NCBI GenBank assembly: GCA_021773355.1
Contig: JAJFKE010000023.1
Location: 124,001 to 188,000 of the forward strand
Length of the DNA stretch: 64,000 nucleotides
Origin: Gammaproteobacteria bacterium
Lineage (GTDB): Bacteria > Pseudomonadota > Gammaproteobacteria > Pseudomonadales > Pseudohongiellaceae
Reading direction: 5' to 3'
Shown here: one piece after another, positions 29,565-40,300 of the stretch
Numbering within the stretch: the stretch's first letter is position 1
Layout of the letters: the number at the start of each line of letters is the position of its first letter
Position numbers and translations under genes: made by a program
The notes under the pieces: generated by a model
What the model was told of the DNA's origin: nothing
The model's input: the letters and a program-made list of their open reading frames with translations, nothing else
The model's database searches: none

Positions 29565-30200
29565 ATGAATGAGTCAGGGCAAACAGTGTATATCGTCGAC
29601 GACGATAGATCGGTCGTTAACTCGATGAATTTGTTGTTGCAGTCTCATAACTACAAGACACAAAGCTTTCTTGATCCAGCTGAGTTTCTGGATAGCTACA
29701 ATCTCGATTCAAGCGGCTGCCTATTGCTGGATATGAATATGCCCACCATGGATGGTCTCAAGGTGCAATCGGAATTGTTTGCCATAGGCTCCCGCCTACC
29801 CATCATTATTATCACCGCCCATGCCGACGTTCCCACAGCAGTGCAATCACTGAAGGCGGGTGCATTCGAGTTCCTGCAGAAACCCTATGACAGTGAAGAG
29901 TTACTAAAATGTATTCGGACTGCATTGGAGTTCGATGCAAAAAACGCTCTAGAACAGAAAAAGCAACAATCCATTATCGACAGAATCAACAATCTTACCG
30001 AGCGAGAGAAAGAGGTGTTGGATTACCTGGTTGATGGCCATGCCAGCAAGGCAATTGCTATTGACCTGAATCTGAGCCAAAGAACCGTCGACATTTATCG
30101 CTCAAACGTAATGCATAAAATGCAAACACGATCATTGGCTCAACTGGTCAAGATGGTGACCGAGATTCGCTTGAAGCCTGCTCCGGGTATACCAGACTAG
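29565..30200 (+). CDS. FixJ-family response regulator
   Basis: Two-component regulator of 211 residues. The receiver domain (8-120) has the acidic pocket VDDD at 11-14, phosphoacceptor D56 (LLLDMNMPTMDG), the switch threonine in IIIITAHAD and the lysine in LQKPYD. A LuxR-type helix-turn-helix follows (about 145-205, LTEREKEVLDYL...RTVDIYRSNV). FixJ-type regulators often respond to oxygen or respiration kinases and can control fnr/fixK genes. The adjacent kinase-like gene has no catalytic domain, so the phosphodonor must be another kinase, perhaps the hybrid at 37367. Confidence 0.93.
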   Translation: MNESGQTVYIVDDDRSVVNSMNLLLQSHNYKTQSFLDPAEFLDSYNLDSSGCLLLDMNMPTMDGLKVQSELFAIGSRLPIIIITAHADVPTAVQSLKAGAFEFLQKPYDSEELLKCIRTALEFDAKNALEQKKQQSIIDRINNLTEREKEVLDYLVDGHASKAIAIDLNLSQRTVDIYRSNVMHKMQTRSLAQLVKMVTEIRLKPAPGIPD

Positions 30201-30222
30201 AGACACATGCCCAGTTCTTCGA

Positions 30223-32697
30223 TTACCAAGGCAACAACAAATCAACCACCAGCGGCAGATGATCCGACGCTACTCGAATCAACTCTGTACTTGGGGTCTC
30301 GACCCTAACTACCTTAATCGTCTGGTCAATAAAAACATGATCTATCCTGGCACTGGGAAAGCGTCCAGAGAACGTCATTTTCGGTTGGTGATCCATTAGT
30401 TCGCATTGGGCGTCGCGCAGTCGGGAACTTAATTTTTGGTAGGCCGGTGAGGATGGCAGTAGATTAAAATCCCCGCACAAGATAGTCGGCGTCTTGCTGC
30501 GACTACTAGCTAACCAATTTTCGCCCAATAAGGCATCTACCTGTCCCCTGCGCTCTTGCTTGTTTAGTCCCAAATGGGTATTGATCACCTGCACATCTAT
30601 ACCCTGAAAATTAATTGAGGCCCATAGTGCCCCCCTCGGTTCTGCCTGCGGCCGTGCCTGCAAGGCGGGCAGTACTTCTGCTTTGATCAGCTCCAGGGGA
30701 AAGCGGCTTAGTATGGCATTGCCATACAGTCCTTCTTCTATATAGAAAGAGGGGTGAAAACTGTATTCCATCTGCAAATATTCGGCGATGATATCGGCCT
30801 GATCTACATTCTCGGTGCGGTCTCGATCCACATCCAGTTCCTGCAGGGCGACGACATCTGGCTGATAGCGGGAGATGACCCGCGCGATGCGCGTGGGCGA
30901 AATTGTTCCATCCATGCCGATGCAACTATGTGTGTTATAGGTCATCAGACGCAGGACTCTGGCTTCCTTAGGTGGCGGTTTTTTCGACCTCAGGTTTTTT
31001 GACGGTAGCTGCCCATGGGCTCTATGCTGATCCAGAAATCCAAGCGCCGCCTTGCGCAGATCGAGAGCACGCAGGTAATTCTTACCCTTGGGCAACAGGG
31101 GGATGTCCGCCGGCAACAACGCAAATGCGCTACTCTCCACACTACCCACACCGGCATGTGCGCCGTTTTCCATGGCAAAGCTGACTGCCACCTCCAGACC
31201 TGCTCGCCAGCCGCAGACCACAAACTCACCGGCATGCTCATGCTGACAAAGAGCGACCAGATCCTGTGCTATTTCTTCCAGATAAGGGTGGTCTTTGCCT
31301 AACAGTTTTACCCGGTCACGAGGCAATCTGAACTCTCCATCTGCGGTCCAGGCATACACAGCACTGTCTGTTTGAATCTGCTCCGCGCTTGCTTTTCGCA
31401 GCACCATCGGCACTTTGGCGCAGTTCAGCAATGAACGGGCAATTTCCGCTGCCGCATTATCGGTCAGTTTATGATGGTAGTAGAGGTGCGCGAGCGGACC
31501 TAGCGAGGCAATATGCAAATCGATATTCTGCGACGCGTGCTCAGCCTGATTACTGCTTTGTGCCTCTGAATTATCAAACAATTTTTTACCGAACAACTTG
31601 CCTCCCAGTAAGTTGGCGCGCAGTAGTTCAACCCCGCTTTGACCACTGGCCCGGTAACTAAGTGATCTACCCTGATGTTTGCTAAAAACCTCTAGCACCG
31701 CTTCGGTAAAGCTGCGTCCATGTAATGTCTGATAGGGAGTTACGTCTTCCTGACCGTGGTCGGAATATACCCACAGTTCATAGTCGCGGCGACCGGAGCG
31801 ATTAATTGCCTTCCATATTGCTCTTATAACACCGTCAATACCTTTTAGAGTCCAATGTGCAAACTTCGAGGAGGGTCCGCGACGATGAGCCTGTTCGTCG
31901 TAGCCCAGATAGTTGACATGGATTACCGGGAGCCCACGAGCGACGTCGATTTTCACGCCGACGGTTACTAGTTCGCGCAACAGGATTGCTACCAGGGCGC
32001 GCGTTGGAATAAATTTCAATTCACTAAAAAAATCCTTCCCGGCGATCAGGCCTCTAGCGAAGTCAACAATCGCCAGAAACAACTCAATAAGCATGAGCAG
32101 CAGAGCTCGCACCAGACTAAGGCTGTTGATAAGCAGAAAAACCAGCTTCACTAATAGATGCCGCTCCCTTAAGGAGGATCCCCAGCCCAGGGACGAGGGG
32201 CAGAAATGAGGCTCCTCAGCACCAGCCGAGTAACAATCCACATAGCAACTTCCACCCCTGAGCAAGGGTCTATGCCGCTCGTCTTCGTTAGCGGCATGCG
32301 CATTTAATGACTGCTCAATTTCCGCAGCGGCGGCGGGCTCATACATCCGCACCAGTCGCTTCAGGCCGCGGTGAAAAAAGCCAAAACCTGGTACCGCCGT
32401 TTTGACACCATAGAAAAGCTCCGCCTGGTAAGCTGGTGTGGTTGTGGGTACTCCCGCATATTGCCGATACAGGCGATAATGTTCCGAGGCAATAAGCTTA
32501 CTCAGAAATGGCATCTCACCATTTGCCATGGCCTGCTCCAGCTGCTGGTGCGCAAGACCATCAATTTGAATCAGCACCAGGCCAGGACTAAGCTCGCTAT
32601 CTAGAGTTGGAGGTAGCTGCAACAAGCGAAACAGCCATTCGCTACGGCTGAAACGGCGGCGCCAACGGCGATAAAATATTTCCAGTCGACTTATCAT
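30223..32697 (-). CDS. Phosphodiesterase/alkaline-phosphatase-fold and EEP-nuclease-fold fusion
   Basis: An 824-residue two-enzyme fusion. The N-terminal part (about 35-530) is of the type I phosphodiesterase/nucleotide pyrophosphatase fold: LVLIQIDGLA near the start, PTTTPAYQAELFYG with the usual Thr nucleophile region, and YSDHGQEDVTPY. The C-terminal part (from about 577) is an endonuclease/exonuclease/phosphatase domain: MTYNTHSCIG, LQELDVDR, INTHLGL, CGDFN and SDHLPLV. Central segments LVFLLINSLSLVRALLLMLIELFLAI look membrane-attached. It is the last gene of a four-gene operon and overlaps the glycosyltransferase by ATGA. The substrate is unknown; both halves cleave phosphoesters. Confidence 0.85.
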   Translation of the reverse strand: MISRLEIFYRRWRRRFSRSEWLFRLLQLPPTLDSELSPGLVLIQIDGLAHQQLEQAMANGEMPFLSKLIASEHYRLYRQYAGVPTTTPAYQAELFYGVKTAVPGFGFFHRGLKRLVRMYEPAAAAEIEQSLNAHAANEDERHRPLLRGGSCYVDCYSAGAEEPHFCPSSLGWGSSLRERHLLVKLVFLLINSLSLVRALLLMLIELFLAIVDFARGLIAGKDFFSELKFIPTRALVAILLRELVTVGVKIDVARGLPVIHVNYLGYDEQAHRRGPSSKFAHWTLKGIDGVIRAIWKAINRSGRRDYELWVYSDHGQEDVTPYQTLHGRSFTEAVLEVFSKHQGRSLSYRASGQSGVELLRANLLGGKLFGKKLFDNSEAQSSNQAEHASQNIDLHIASLGPLAHLYYHHKLTDNAAAEIARSLLNCAKVPMVLRKASAEQIQTDSAVYAWTADGEFRLPRDRVKLLGKDHPYLEEIAQDLVALCQHEHAGEFVVCGWRAGLEVAVSFAMENGAHAGVGSVESSAFALLPADIPLLPKGKNYLRALDLRKAALGFLDQHRAHGQLPSKNLRSKKPPPKEARVLRLMTYNTHSCIGMDGTISPTRIARVISRYQPDVVALQELDVDRDRTENVDQADIIAEYLQMEYSFHPSFYIEEGLYGNAILSRFPLELIKAEVLPALQARPQAEPRGALWASINFQGIDVQVINTHLGLNKQERRGQVDALLGENWLASSRSKTPTILCGDFNLLPSSPAYQKLSSRLRDAQCELMDHQPKMTFSGRFPSARIDHVFIDQTIKVVRVETPSTELIRVASDHLPLVVDLLLPW

Positions 32698-33977
32698 TCC
32701 ATATGACTACGAGCCTGAAACAGGGAGGTGTTGGCGGCTGCGGCAATGCCCTCGATAATATCCCATTCCGTCTTTAACAAATGCAAGACTCGCCGCAGCT
32801 GTACGTATTCATCATGACGATTCTTAAAAGACTGAGAGATTAATCTTTCATAGATTTCCAGCGCCTTGTCAGCCGAGCGCGACATAGAGAATTCCTCAGC
32901 GGTTCTGAGCGCCCCTGCCTTAAGTTGTTGCAAACGATCTGGCGGCAATAGATAAATATCCTGCAAGGCCTTGGCGAACTCCTGTACATTCTCATCCTGC
33001 AACAGGTAGCCGTTTATTCCATCCTGCACAACTTCACGCACACCAGAGGCATCCAGGGCCACCACCGGAGTACCTGCCGCCATTGCCTCGCTCAGCACCA
33101 TACCCTGAGTCTCACTATGGGAAGCAAAGGCAAAAACATCCATGGCTGAGTAGGCATCAGCTAGTTGTTGCTGGGACTGCAGTAGTCCAAGTTTGTGAAA
33201 ACGGCTACTCAGTCCCTGTTCTGAAAACATCTCACAGATCTCGTCTTCCGATGAACCCTTGCCGATCAACAGAAAATGCGCCTGCTCGTTGGTCTTGAGA
33301 AAGGCAACTACCGCCTCAGCAAGAAAATGCAGATTCTTCTCTGGAGCGAGGCGACCAAGATGACCAACGACGAAGACATTCTGAGGAATTCCCATCTCCT
33401 CACGAAAAGCCTCTCCATCACCATGGGCGAAATTCTCCAATTGAACCCCCGTGGGAATGACCGCGATAGGTGCTTCGACCTGCCGCTCACGTAGCAACGC
33501 CATAATACTCTCGCTAGGGCTAAAAACCTGGTCTGTAAGATTGGCATAGCGGGTGGCCAGTTCGCTGACAAAATGCTTCAGCATCGAAGAATCTCCCGGC
33601 GTGTAGTGAGTGTACTGCTCATACAGAGTGTGGTGAGTAAACACCAGAGGTAATTCACGATTGCGTGCAATCCGCGCCGCCGTCATTCCAAGCAAATAGG
33701 GGTGATGGGCATGGATGATATCTGGTGCAAAGGCGTCGAGCCGGTTTGTCAACAAACCAAAGTTTGGCAGTGCCACCGAGAAGTCACTGCCATTAAAATT
33801 TCGAATGGCCGGTACCCGGACTACATCCTCATCATCAAGCGGTTGGTTGTCAAATTCCGGTGCCACTACCAGCACATGATGACCGCGCCGCCCATACTCT
33901 TTGCTGAAGGCTTGTACTGAACGCGCTACGCCGCCAACGTGAGGTGTATAGGTATTGGTAAGCATGACAATATTCAT
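32694..33977 (-). CDS. GT4-family glycosyltransferase
   Basis: GT-B glycosyltransferase of 427 residues. The N-terminal acceptor domain has YTPHVGGVARSVQAFSKEYGRRGH, and HAHHPYLLGM and THHTLYEQYTHYTP follow. The donor domain has GRLAPEKNLHFLAEA and the E-x7-E motif (SETQGMVLSEAMAAGTPVV). It resembles enzymes that glycosylate lipids such as diacylglycerol, and its partner genes are a glycosidase and a TVP38 protein. A C-terminal 45-residue helical tail is extra. The donor and acceptor cannot be read. Confidence 0.9.
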   Translation of the reverse strand: MNIVMLTNTYTPHVGGVARSVQAFSKEYGRRGHHVLVVAPEFDNQPLDDEDVVRVPAIRNFNGSDFSVALPNFGLLTNRLDAFAPDIIHAHHPYLLGMTAARIARNRELPLVFTHHTLYEQYTHYTPGDSSMLKHFVSELATRYANLTDQVFSPSESIMALLRERQVEAPIAVIPTGVQLENFAHGDGEAFREEMGIPQNVFVVGHLGRLAPEKNLHFLAEAVVAFLKTNEQAHFLLIGKGSSEDEICEMFSEQGLSSRFHKLGLLQSQQQLADAYSAMDVFAFASHSETQGMVLSEAMAAGTPVVALDASGVREVVQDGINGYLLQDENVQEFAKALQDIYLLPPDRLQQLKAGALRTAEEFSMSRSADKALEIYERLISQSFKNRHDEYVQLRRVLHLLKTEWDIIEGIAAAANTSLFQARSHME

Positions 33978-34019
33978 AGCATTTCTCGCAATTCGGTTTT
34001 CACTGTCTCGAGTAAAATC

Positions 34020-36356
34020 TCACTTCACATTATTGCTGGCACGTATCGGTAGCTCGATAGTCTGTTGTCCAGGAGCAAGAATACCTGGCTCATAGCCCGG
34101 TATTTGCACCTCAATTTCCGCTGCCTCGGCGAACCATTCTGCCTGCACAGATACCTGAACAATAGAATCTGACACTAGGCTTGATTTCACTCCTCGCTTA
34201 TCGCCAGCACTGCTACCCTTGAGCAAGATCTCCAGGGAGACTGTTCCCCAAGGTGTCGGCGCAGGACCGAATCGAATCGCCTCCTCAGCGGAAAACCAGC
34301 TCGATGCTATGCCCGAGCCAAGAATCAAACCCTTGTCGGTTTCCCGAATAAAGCATTCACGTATCATCAATATCCATTCCGCCGCTGCCCAGCCGTGCTG
34401 GCCGTCGCCCATGCAACCACCGCCCGTGCGAGGATGTATTGCCTCTGGCCATTGACCGGTAGTTGACGCCAACTCGGCCACAGTTTGCATTAGTTGTAGA
34501 TAGCGTGGATCACCGGCACGAAGCAGAATCTGCGCCACGTGCAGGCTTAGGTAGGGATTAATACCCGAGTGAATCATATCCTGGAAAAAACCTCCGGCGA
34601 CGAAGCAGTTCGACAGCAGAAACTCCACAGAATCCAGCAGCCGCGGATCATCGGCCGCATATAGCTGCAGCGGATAACCCGCCACCAGGGAACCTATGGC
34701 TCCTGCGTCCAAGCGGCGAGTGGGAGCGGCAGGCATGGCGGCTCGGTGCAGGCGAGCACTGGCACGCTCAAGTGTAGTGTCCACAAGGTTTTGAAAATTG
34801 TCCGCCTCGACGCGGAATTCCTGCGCCAATTCCTGCCGCGCAAAGCCGGCACACAAAAAATCCGCCGCCTGTAAACCAGCAATGCCCCAGAAATTGTCCC
34901 AATAGTAGTAGTCAATCGGGCCTAGATGCTCGGCGCTGAACCCCGCAGGTAGCAAGCCAAGCAATTGATCCGGATTCGAATTAATCCGGCGCTTGCGACT
35001 AATCCAGCGTGCACCCCACTCAATTGCCTGCCGCCAGGCCGGTTTGGCCTGAGTAGCGGTCAGCTGGCAAAAACGTTGCATGATCCATAACACTTGTCCA
35101 TTGGCATCCCATTCGCCCTCCTGCGAATGAAAATAACCATCGCTGGCCTGGCGTTGCGGAAAACGATCCAGGGCGCGTTCCGCACGGTCCACCATACCGA
35201 CACATAATAGTGCGTGAATCATGAACGCGGCGTCGCGAAACCAAAATCGCTTATAGGTATAGGGGCCAGGATAAACATCTTCTGGTGAGAGCAGAATCAG
35301 GGTTCTCAGAGCAGCATCATAAAGTGACTGCATGCGCGTATCAGCTATGGAAAGCCTGCAGCATCCCTGCAGTGCGCTCTGCCAGGAAGTGACCCCATTG
35401 CCGGGTGTAGAGGTGACAGTTGTTGCTGGCAGAGTTTTTCTCGTAGCAGCAATGGGCAAGGCTATCTCGATATCTCTGACCAGGGATGGCTGCAACTTAA
35501 ACATCGCCGCTGCAGTCACCATGCCAACATCACAAACGCCCTGTTCCTGATCCTCCAGGTCTTGCAGATGAATCAGTACATCACCGGATTTGTAGTCCGA
35601 CACGTGATGACGATCCACCGCGGTATTGAACTCGACTCGCTGTGTGCCATCCACAAGCCAACCGCTGCGATTACTCAGTAATTCAACGCGGTGAATAAAA
35701 CTTATCCCCTCGGGATTATAGGGACGCAATAGAACGATCAGCCAGCCTCCTGTCTTGCTGACGGCCTGGACTTGCGATTCACAGTACAGCGATTCGCCGC
35801 GAAGCTTAACGCAAGCGAGAGTCTGCAGACTCAAGTCTTGGTGCTCTAGTTTGCTGCTTAGGCTGAGGCCATCGTCCATTTCTAGCGTTTGCGCGCAGGA
35901 CTCTGCACGACTGGGCAGTAGGCGAAATCCTTCCGCCGACAGGATCCCAACATCGATCGACCATCCATCGTACAGCGGAGTCAGTAGCCCACGGGGGTCG
36001 ACGATTGGTAGCTGTTCACAATCGGGATGGCCAATCGCGGTCCAGTTCCTGTGGGTAAGATTCACATGAGTGAGGGAAAAAGCCCTGGGTATGAAGGAAT
36101 CACTGCCGGGGTTGAATTGTTGTTCGATCCAATACGGCCAGACCCAATCAAGATTATGTTGAATGACCCGGCTATTAATCAACCCGCGGGCATGAAATAC
36201 CACACCGGCACGCAGCAGTTCTATGGGTTCTCCTACCTCAGCGGGTTCTGCAAAGCGCTGCAAACGGGATAACAGGGGTATGGGATCAAGGAAGCCATGG
36301 GCTCTGGTGATATGACGAACAAAAAAACGCCAGGGCAGCCACCGCATCCAGGGCAT
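34020..36356 (-). CDS. Six-hairpin (alpha/alpha)6 glycosidase-like protein
   Basis: A 778-residue protein with a beta-rich N-terminal half (about 1-330) and an (alpha/alpha)6-barrel-like half with YKRFWFRDAAFMIHALL, WDANGQVLWIMQRF, YYYWDNFWGIAGLQAADFL and WPEAIHPRTGGGCMGDGQHGWAAAEW. These resemble amylo-alpha-1,6-glucosidase or GH15-like proteins. The acid residues in RDAAF and PEAIH are plausible catalytic ones. It starts one base into the stop of the TVP38 gene (TAATG) and lies 42 bp before the GT4 gene. Whether it acts on glycogen or on the glycan made by its operon is open; the context favours the latter. Confidence 0.8.
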   Translation of the reverse strand: MPWMRWLPWRFFVRHITRAHGFLDPIPLLSRLQRFAEPAEVGEPIELLRAGVVFHARGLINSRVIQHNLDWVWPYWIEQQFNPGSDSFIPRAFSLTHVNLTHRNWTAIGHPDCEQLPIVDPRGLLTPLYDGWSIDVGILSAEGFRLLPSRAESCAQTLEMDDGLSLSSKLEHQDLSLQTLACVKLRGESLYCESQVQAVSKTGGWLIVLLRPYNPEGISFIHRVELLSNRSGWLVDGTQRVEFNTAVDRHHVSDYKSGDVLIHLQDLEDQEQGVCDVGMVTAAAMFKLQPSLVRDIEIALPIAATRKTLPATTVTSTPGNGVTSWQSALQGCCRLSIADTRMQSLYDAALRTLILLSPEDVYPGPYTYKRFWFRDAAFMIHALLCVGMVDRAERALDRFPQRQASDGYFHSQEGEWDANGQVLWIMQRFCQLTATQAKPAWRQAIEWGARWISRKRRINSNPDQLLGLLPAGFSAEHLGPIDYYYWDNFWGIAGLQAADFLCAGFARQELAQEFRVEADNFQNLVDTTLERASARLHRAAMPAAPTRRLDAGAIGSLVAGYPLQLYAADDPRLLDSVEFLLSNCFVAGGFFQDMIHSGINPYLSLHVAQILLRAGDPRYLQLMQTVAELASTTGQWPEAIHPRTGGGCMGDGQHGWAAAEWILMIRECFIRETDKGLILGSGIASSWFSAEEAIRFGPAPTPWGTVSLEILLKGSSAGDKRGVKSSLVSDSIVQVSVQAEWFAEAAEIEVQIPGYEPGILAPGQQTIELPIRASNNVK

Positions 36357-37132
36357 TACATATAGTCCCTGTAGTCGGTATTAGGAACAGACTTAACAGT
36401 AAGCTGCTCTGGCTTGACATCGCCCGCATTTTCAAAGGAAGCCATGATAGTGCGTGCCAGGCGGCGAAAATAGATAAGTGCCAATAGGGTGAAGACAAAA
36501 CCGGCTGCGTAAAAAACCCACTCCATTGGACTACGGGAGTCTAATGCACTCAAATCAGTCAGGTTGGCCGCAATAGAACCCAGATACACATTGTATAGGC
36601 TATAGGGAATGATGCCGACGATAGTACCGAAAACAAAACCAGCGAAGGGAAAATCAGTTAAGCCAAAGAAGTAGTTAGAAATTTTAAAGGGAAAAAAAGG
36701 TATCAGTCGTGTTGCCAGAACTATTTTCCAGCCCTCCGATACACACTGGCTGTCAATCGTCTTCAACTTGGGATGGGAGAGAAGATAGTCTCTAAAACCC
36801 CTGGCAAAGGTATAACGAGCTATCAGAAAAGCCAGGCTAGCTCCCACAGTAGTGCCCAACACCACGAAAAGAGTCCCCTTCACCACACCAAACATAAATC
36901 CCGCGCCCAGGGTAAACATCACACCCGGCAGAACCAACACTACAACCACCGCCATTACTACAATAAATAGTAGCAGCTGAACACCAGGGTCTTGGGCATG
37001 CATCCACTGCAGCAGATCCAAGACCTGTTCATAAACACCAGAGTAAACCAGTACCACCAATAATATTGCCAGCAACAATAGCATGATGAGTGCTAGCCCA
37101 AATGGTGTTATTCTGGCGACCATCCTTTTCAT
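36356..37132 (-). CDS. TVP38/TMEM64 (VTT-domain) membrane protein
   Basis: A 258-residue integral membrane protein of the DedA/TVP38 superfamily. Helices lie at about 10-32, 50-75, 80-105 and 190-225, with the re-entrant-loop signature G-x-x-x-G-A-x-x-x-F-x-I-A-R-Y (GTTVGASLAFLIARY) and the FPFKISNYFFGLTDFPFAGF region. Related proteins move or flip lipids across the inner membrane. It is the first gene of the operon with the glycosidase, GT4 and phosphodiesterase genes, hinting at a lipid-linked glycan. The promoter region 37133-37366 is shared with the divergent hybrid kinase. Confidence 0.85.
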   Translation of the reverse strand: MKRMVARITPFGLALIMLLLLAILLVVLVYSGVYEQVLDLLQWMHAQDPGVQLLLFIVVMAVVVVLVLPGVMFTLGAGFMFGVVKGTLFVVLGTTVGASLAFLIARYTFARGFRDYLLSHPKLKTIDSQCVSEGWKIVLATRLIPFFPFKISNYFFGLTDFPFAGFVFGTIVGIIPYSLYNVYLGSIAANLTDLSALDSRSPMEWVFYAAGFVFTLLALIYFRRLARTIMASFENAGDVKPEQLTVKSVPNTDYRDYM

Positions 37133-37295
37133 ATTCCCGCACCATATGCTTAGACCCGTTGCCCCATTCAGCTAAGATATTGATCAGAGACAGAAAAGCG
37201 TTACAACACACTAAGAGGGTCAGACCTACCGCAAAGAGAAGCTGTTTGAACCCAGCTGCAATTTTCAATGACAACGTAATTGATTAAGACAGTTA

Positions 37296-37337
37296 TTGAT
37301 CTACGGCAACAAACTGAATATCTCTACTAGTTAGATT
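37296..37337 (+). promoter_or_regulatory. FNR-like site before the hybrid kinase
   Basis: Positions 37296-37309 read TTGAT-CTAC-GGCAA, eight of ten arm positions. TAGATT at 37332-37337 starts 29.5 bp from the centre, the same geometry as the stronger sites. The weaker right arm lowers confidence. Confidence 0.35.
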
Positions 37338-37366
37338 AAACTATCAACCAAAGAAATGGCGCGACC

Positions 37367-40300
37367 ATGACCGGAATAAATAGGAATAGCCCTGGCTTCG
37401 CAGTAGGGATAGGAGCGTCAGCCGGAGGGCTGGAGGTGCTCAAGACCGTCGTCAGCACGCTGCCGAAAAACAGAAAAACTGCCTACTTGCTAATCCAGCA
37501 CCTGGATCCGGACTATCCCACGGTGCTGGATAAAATCCTCAGCAAGCATGCTTCTCTTCCGATCAAAATGATCGAAGCTAATACCCCACTGCTACCCGAT
37601 ACGATTTACATCTGCCCTTCAGACAAGTCCTGCGTGGTGAAAAATGACAAGGTGATCTTACAAAAACTGGGTAGATTACCGGCAAGACACTCTATCGATG
37701 TATTACTGGAATCTCTGGCTCAAAGTTACGGCGATCGCGCCGTCGGCATCGTTTTGTCTGGAACTGGCCACGATGGAGTCAATGGTATGCGGGAAATCAA
37801 GGCTGCCGGTGGCTGGACCATCGCGCAGGATCCGACCACGGCAAAATTTGCCTCCATGCCACAGGCGATTATTGATCTACATTTAGCGGATTTAACCGTT
37901 TCTCCAGAGAACATCGGAAAGCTCCTGGCAAGCACTATTCTTGCCAATGATTCTGCAGCCTCCAAACTGCCCGTGGCAGACAGTGGCGATGAGATGGAGG
38001 AATTATTGGAATTACTGCGCAGTAAAACCGGCTTTAATATCTACCGTTACAACAGTGCCATGCTGCTCAGACGCATCAACCGCCGAATGGCAGCCAATGG
38101 CGCAAAGGATATGAAGCAATATCGAGACCTGGTCGAAAGCAGCAGTAGCGAGGCCGGGGTGTTAATAAAGGACTTGTTCATTACGGTCACGGGCTTTTTT
38201 CGCGATCGGCAGGTATTCGATGCTGTTGCAAAGCTGTTGCATAACTTAGTAAAAGCTAAGCATAAGCATGACAGCCTAAGAGTCTGGGTCGCCGGTTGCG
38301 CCAGCGGCGAGGAAGCCTATTCCATAGCCATCTTGTTGGCGGAAGAGTTGCAGCTACTGAAGAAGCCATTGAAGATTCATATCTTTGCCACCGATGTAGA
38401 TAACAATAATATAAGCATCGCGCGCAAAGGAATCTATTCTGCTCAGGTAGTTCAAAATATTCCCAAATCATTACTCGATAAATATTTCATTAAGCTCAAC
38501 GGACAATTTCAAGTCAACACAGTTATTAGAGATCTGCTGGTTTTTGCCCAACATGATTTGTTAGCAGACCCACCCTTCTCAAATCTCGATTTCCTGTGCT
38601 GCCGTAATGTACTCATCTATTTTAATAAAGACAGTAAACGAAAACTGATAGAAAGTTTTCACTATGCGCTGAAAGCGGGAGGCTATCTGTTGATCGGCAG
38701 TTCGGAGTCAACCGGCAGAGGTGATAAACTTTTCAAGCCGATTGATCGAAAATTGAAGCTGTATCAACAAATAGGCGAGCAGAACATTCTGCCAAGCATT
38801 GAGCACTCAAATTCTACTACAAAAATAGCAAAGCCTGATACTACAGTTAGTAAGCAGGCCTCACTAGAACAAGAGATATACCGAGCTTTTTTCGAAGAAT
38901 GCGCGCCTCCTGCTATTCTGCTAAACGATCGTTTCGAAATTCTGCACATATCTGGCGATGTCAATCCCTATATCAAAATTCCACAAGGTGTCATGAAGGC
39001 TAACTTGTTGGACATGGCGTTGCCGGAACTCCGATTGGAAATGCGAAAATTGATGCAAACCGCGCGACGCAACGCAACGATTGTGAGAGGAAGTAAGATC
39101 ACATTAAAACCAGAGGCTGCAAAGTCAAAAGAATCAGCGCGCAGGCAGACGCTTACCCTTGTGGCCATCCCTTTTGATGATCAGTCAAAACATGGGGCTG
39201 AAAACATATTACTCTTGTTTGAAGCTGGCTCAGAGCCGAATACAGAGCTCCCAAGCACCAGCGAGGATGAGCAAACACTGGCGCTTGAACAGGAACTGGC
39301 AGCGAGTCGTGATCAACTTCAAAGTAACTATGCGAGCCTCGAGTCGGCCAACAATGAACTGCAATCCCTCAGCGACGAATTTCTCGCTACCTCCGAGGAA
39401 CTGCAATCCTCGAACGAGGAACTGCAATCAACCAATGAAGAACTACAGTCGAGTAACGAAGAGTTAATCAGTGTTAATGAAGAACTGCGAAACCTGACCG
39501 ACGAACTGACACAGACAAACGCTGAGCTACAAAGCATTCTGGATACCAGCCTGGCGGGCACCATCTTGTTGAATCGTGATCTAGCTATCACTCGCTATTC
39601 AGCCAGTTGCAGTGAAATATTTGAACTTCTACCGGAACAGGAGAATCAATATCAACTACTAATGACGAAGTTGGGCAGTGTAGCAGAGCTTGCCGAAAAG
39701 ATGCACAAGGCTCTCGATTCCGGATTAGCCCAGCAATATCAGATCAATCTGCAGGAAAAATTCTTCCTGGTTAAGATATTTCCTGTCAGAGATACCTCTA
39801 GCGATCAGATAGCGAACCTGGTTATCGCTTTTTATGATGAAAGTGAGCGTCTACAGCAGGAACAGGATGCCAGATTATTGGCGGCTATCGTAAAAGACTC
39901 CAACGACAGCATCTTTGTGCAGGACATTGACGGTAAGATTTTACATTGGAACCATGGCTCGCAGAAAATGTACGGTTACGATGAGAATGAGGCATTGGCA
40001 ATGAATGTCACTGTCCTGATTCCTGCAGGCCTGCGCGAAGACTATCAGCAATATATAGATGAGCTGATTGAACAGGATAAGGAAAATTACGAATCCAGAG
40101 AAATCCAGCGGATCACGAGATCCGGTGCTCAGATCAATGTATGGCTGACCGCTACGCTGTTACGTAACCATCAGGGAGAGCCTGAATACATTGCCATAAC
40201 CGAGCACAACATCACCGATCAGAAACGCGATGCCGAAAGGCTGCGTACGATTTTTGAATCCTCACCAGATGCCATGATCATCACCGATTCTGATGGCCTG

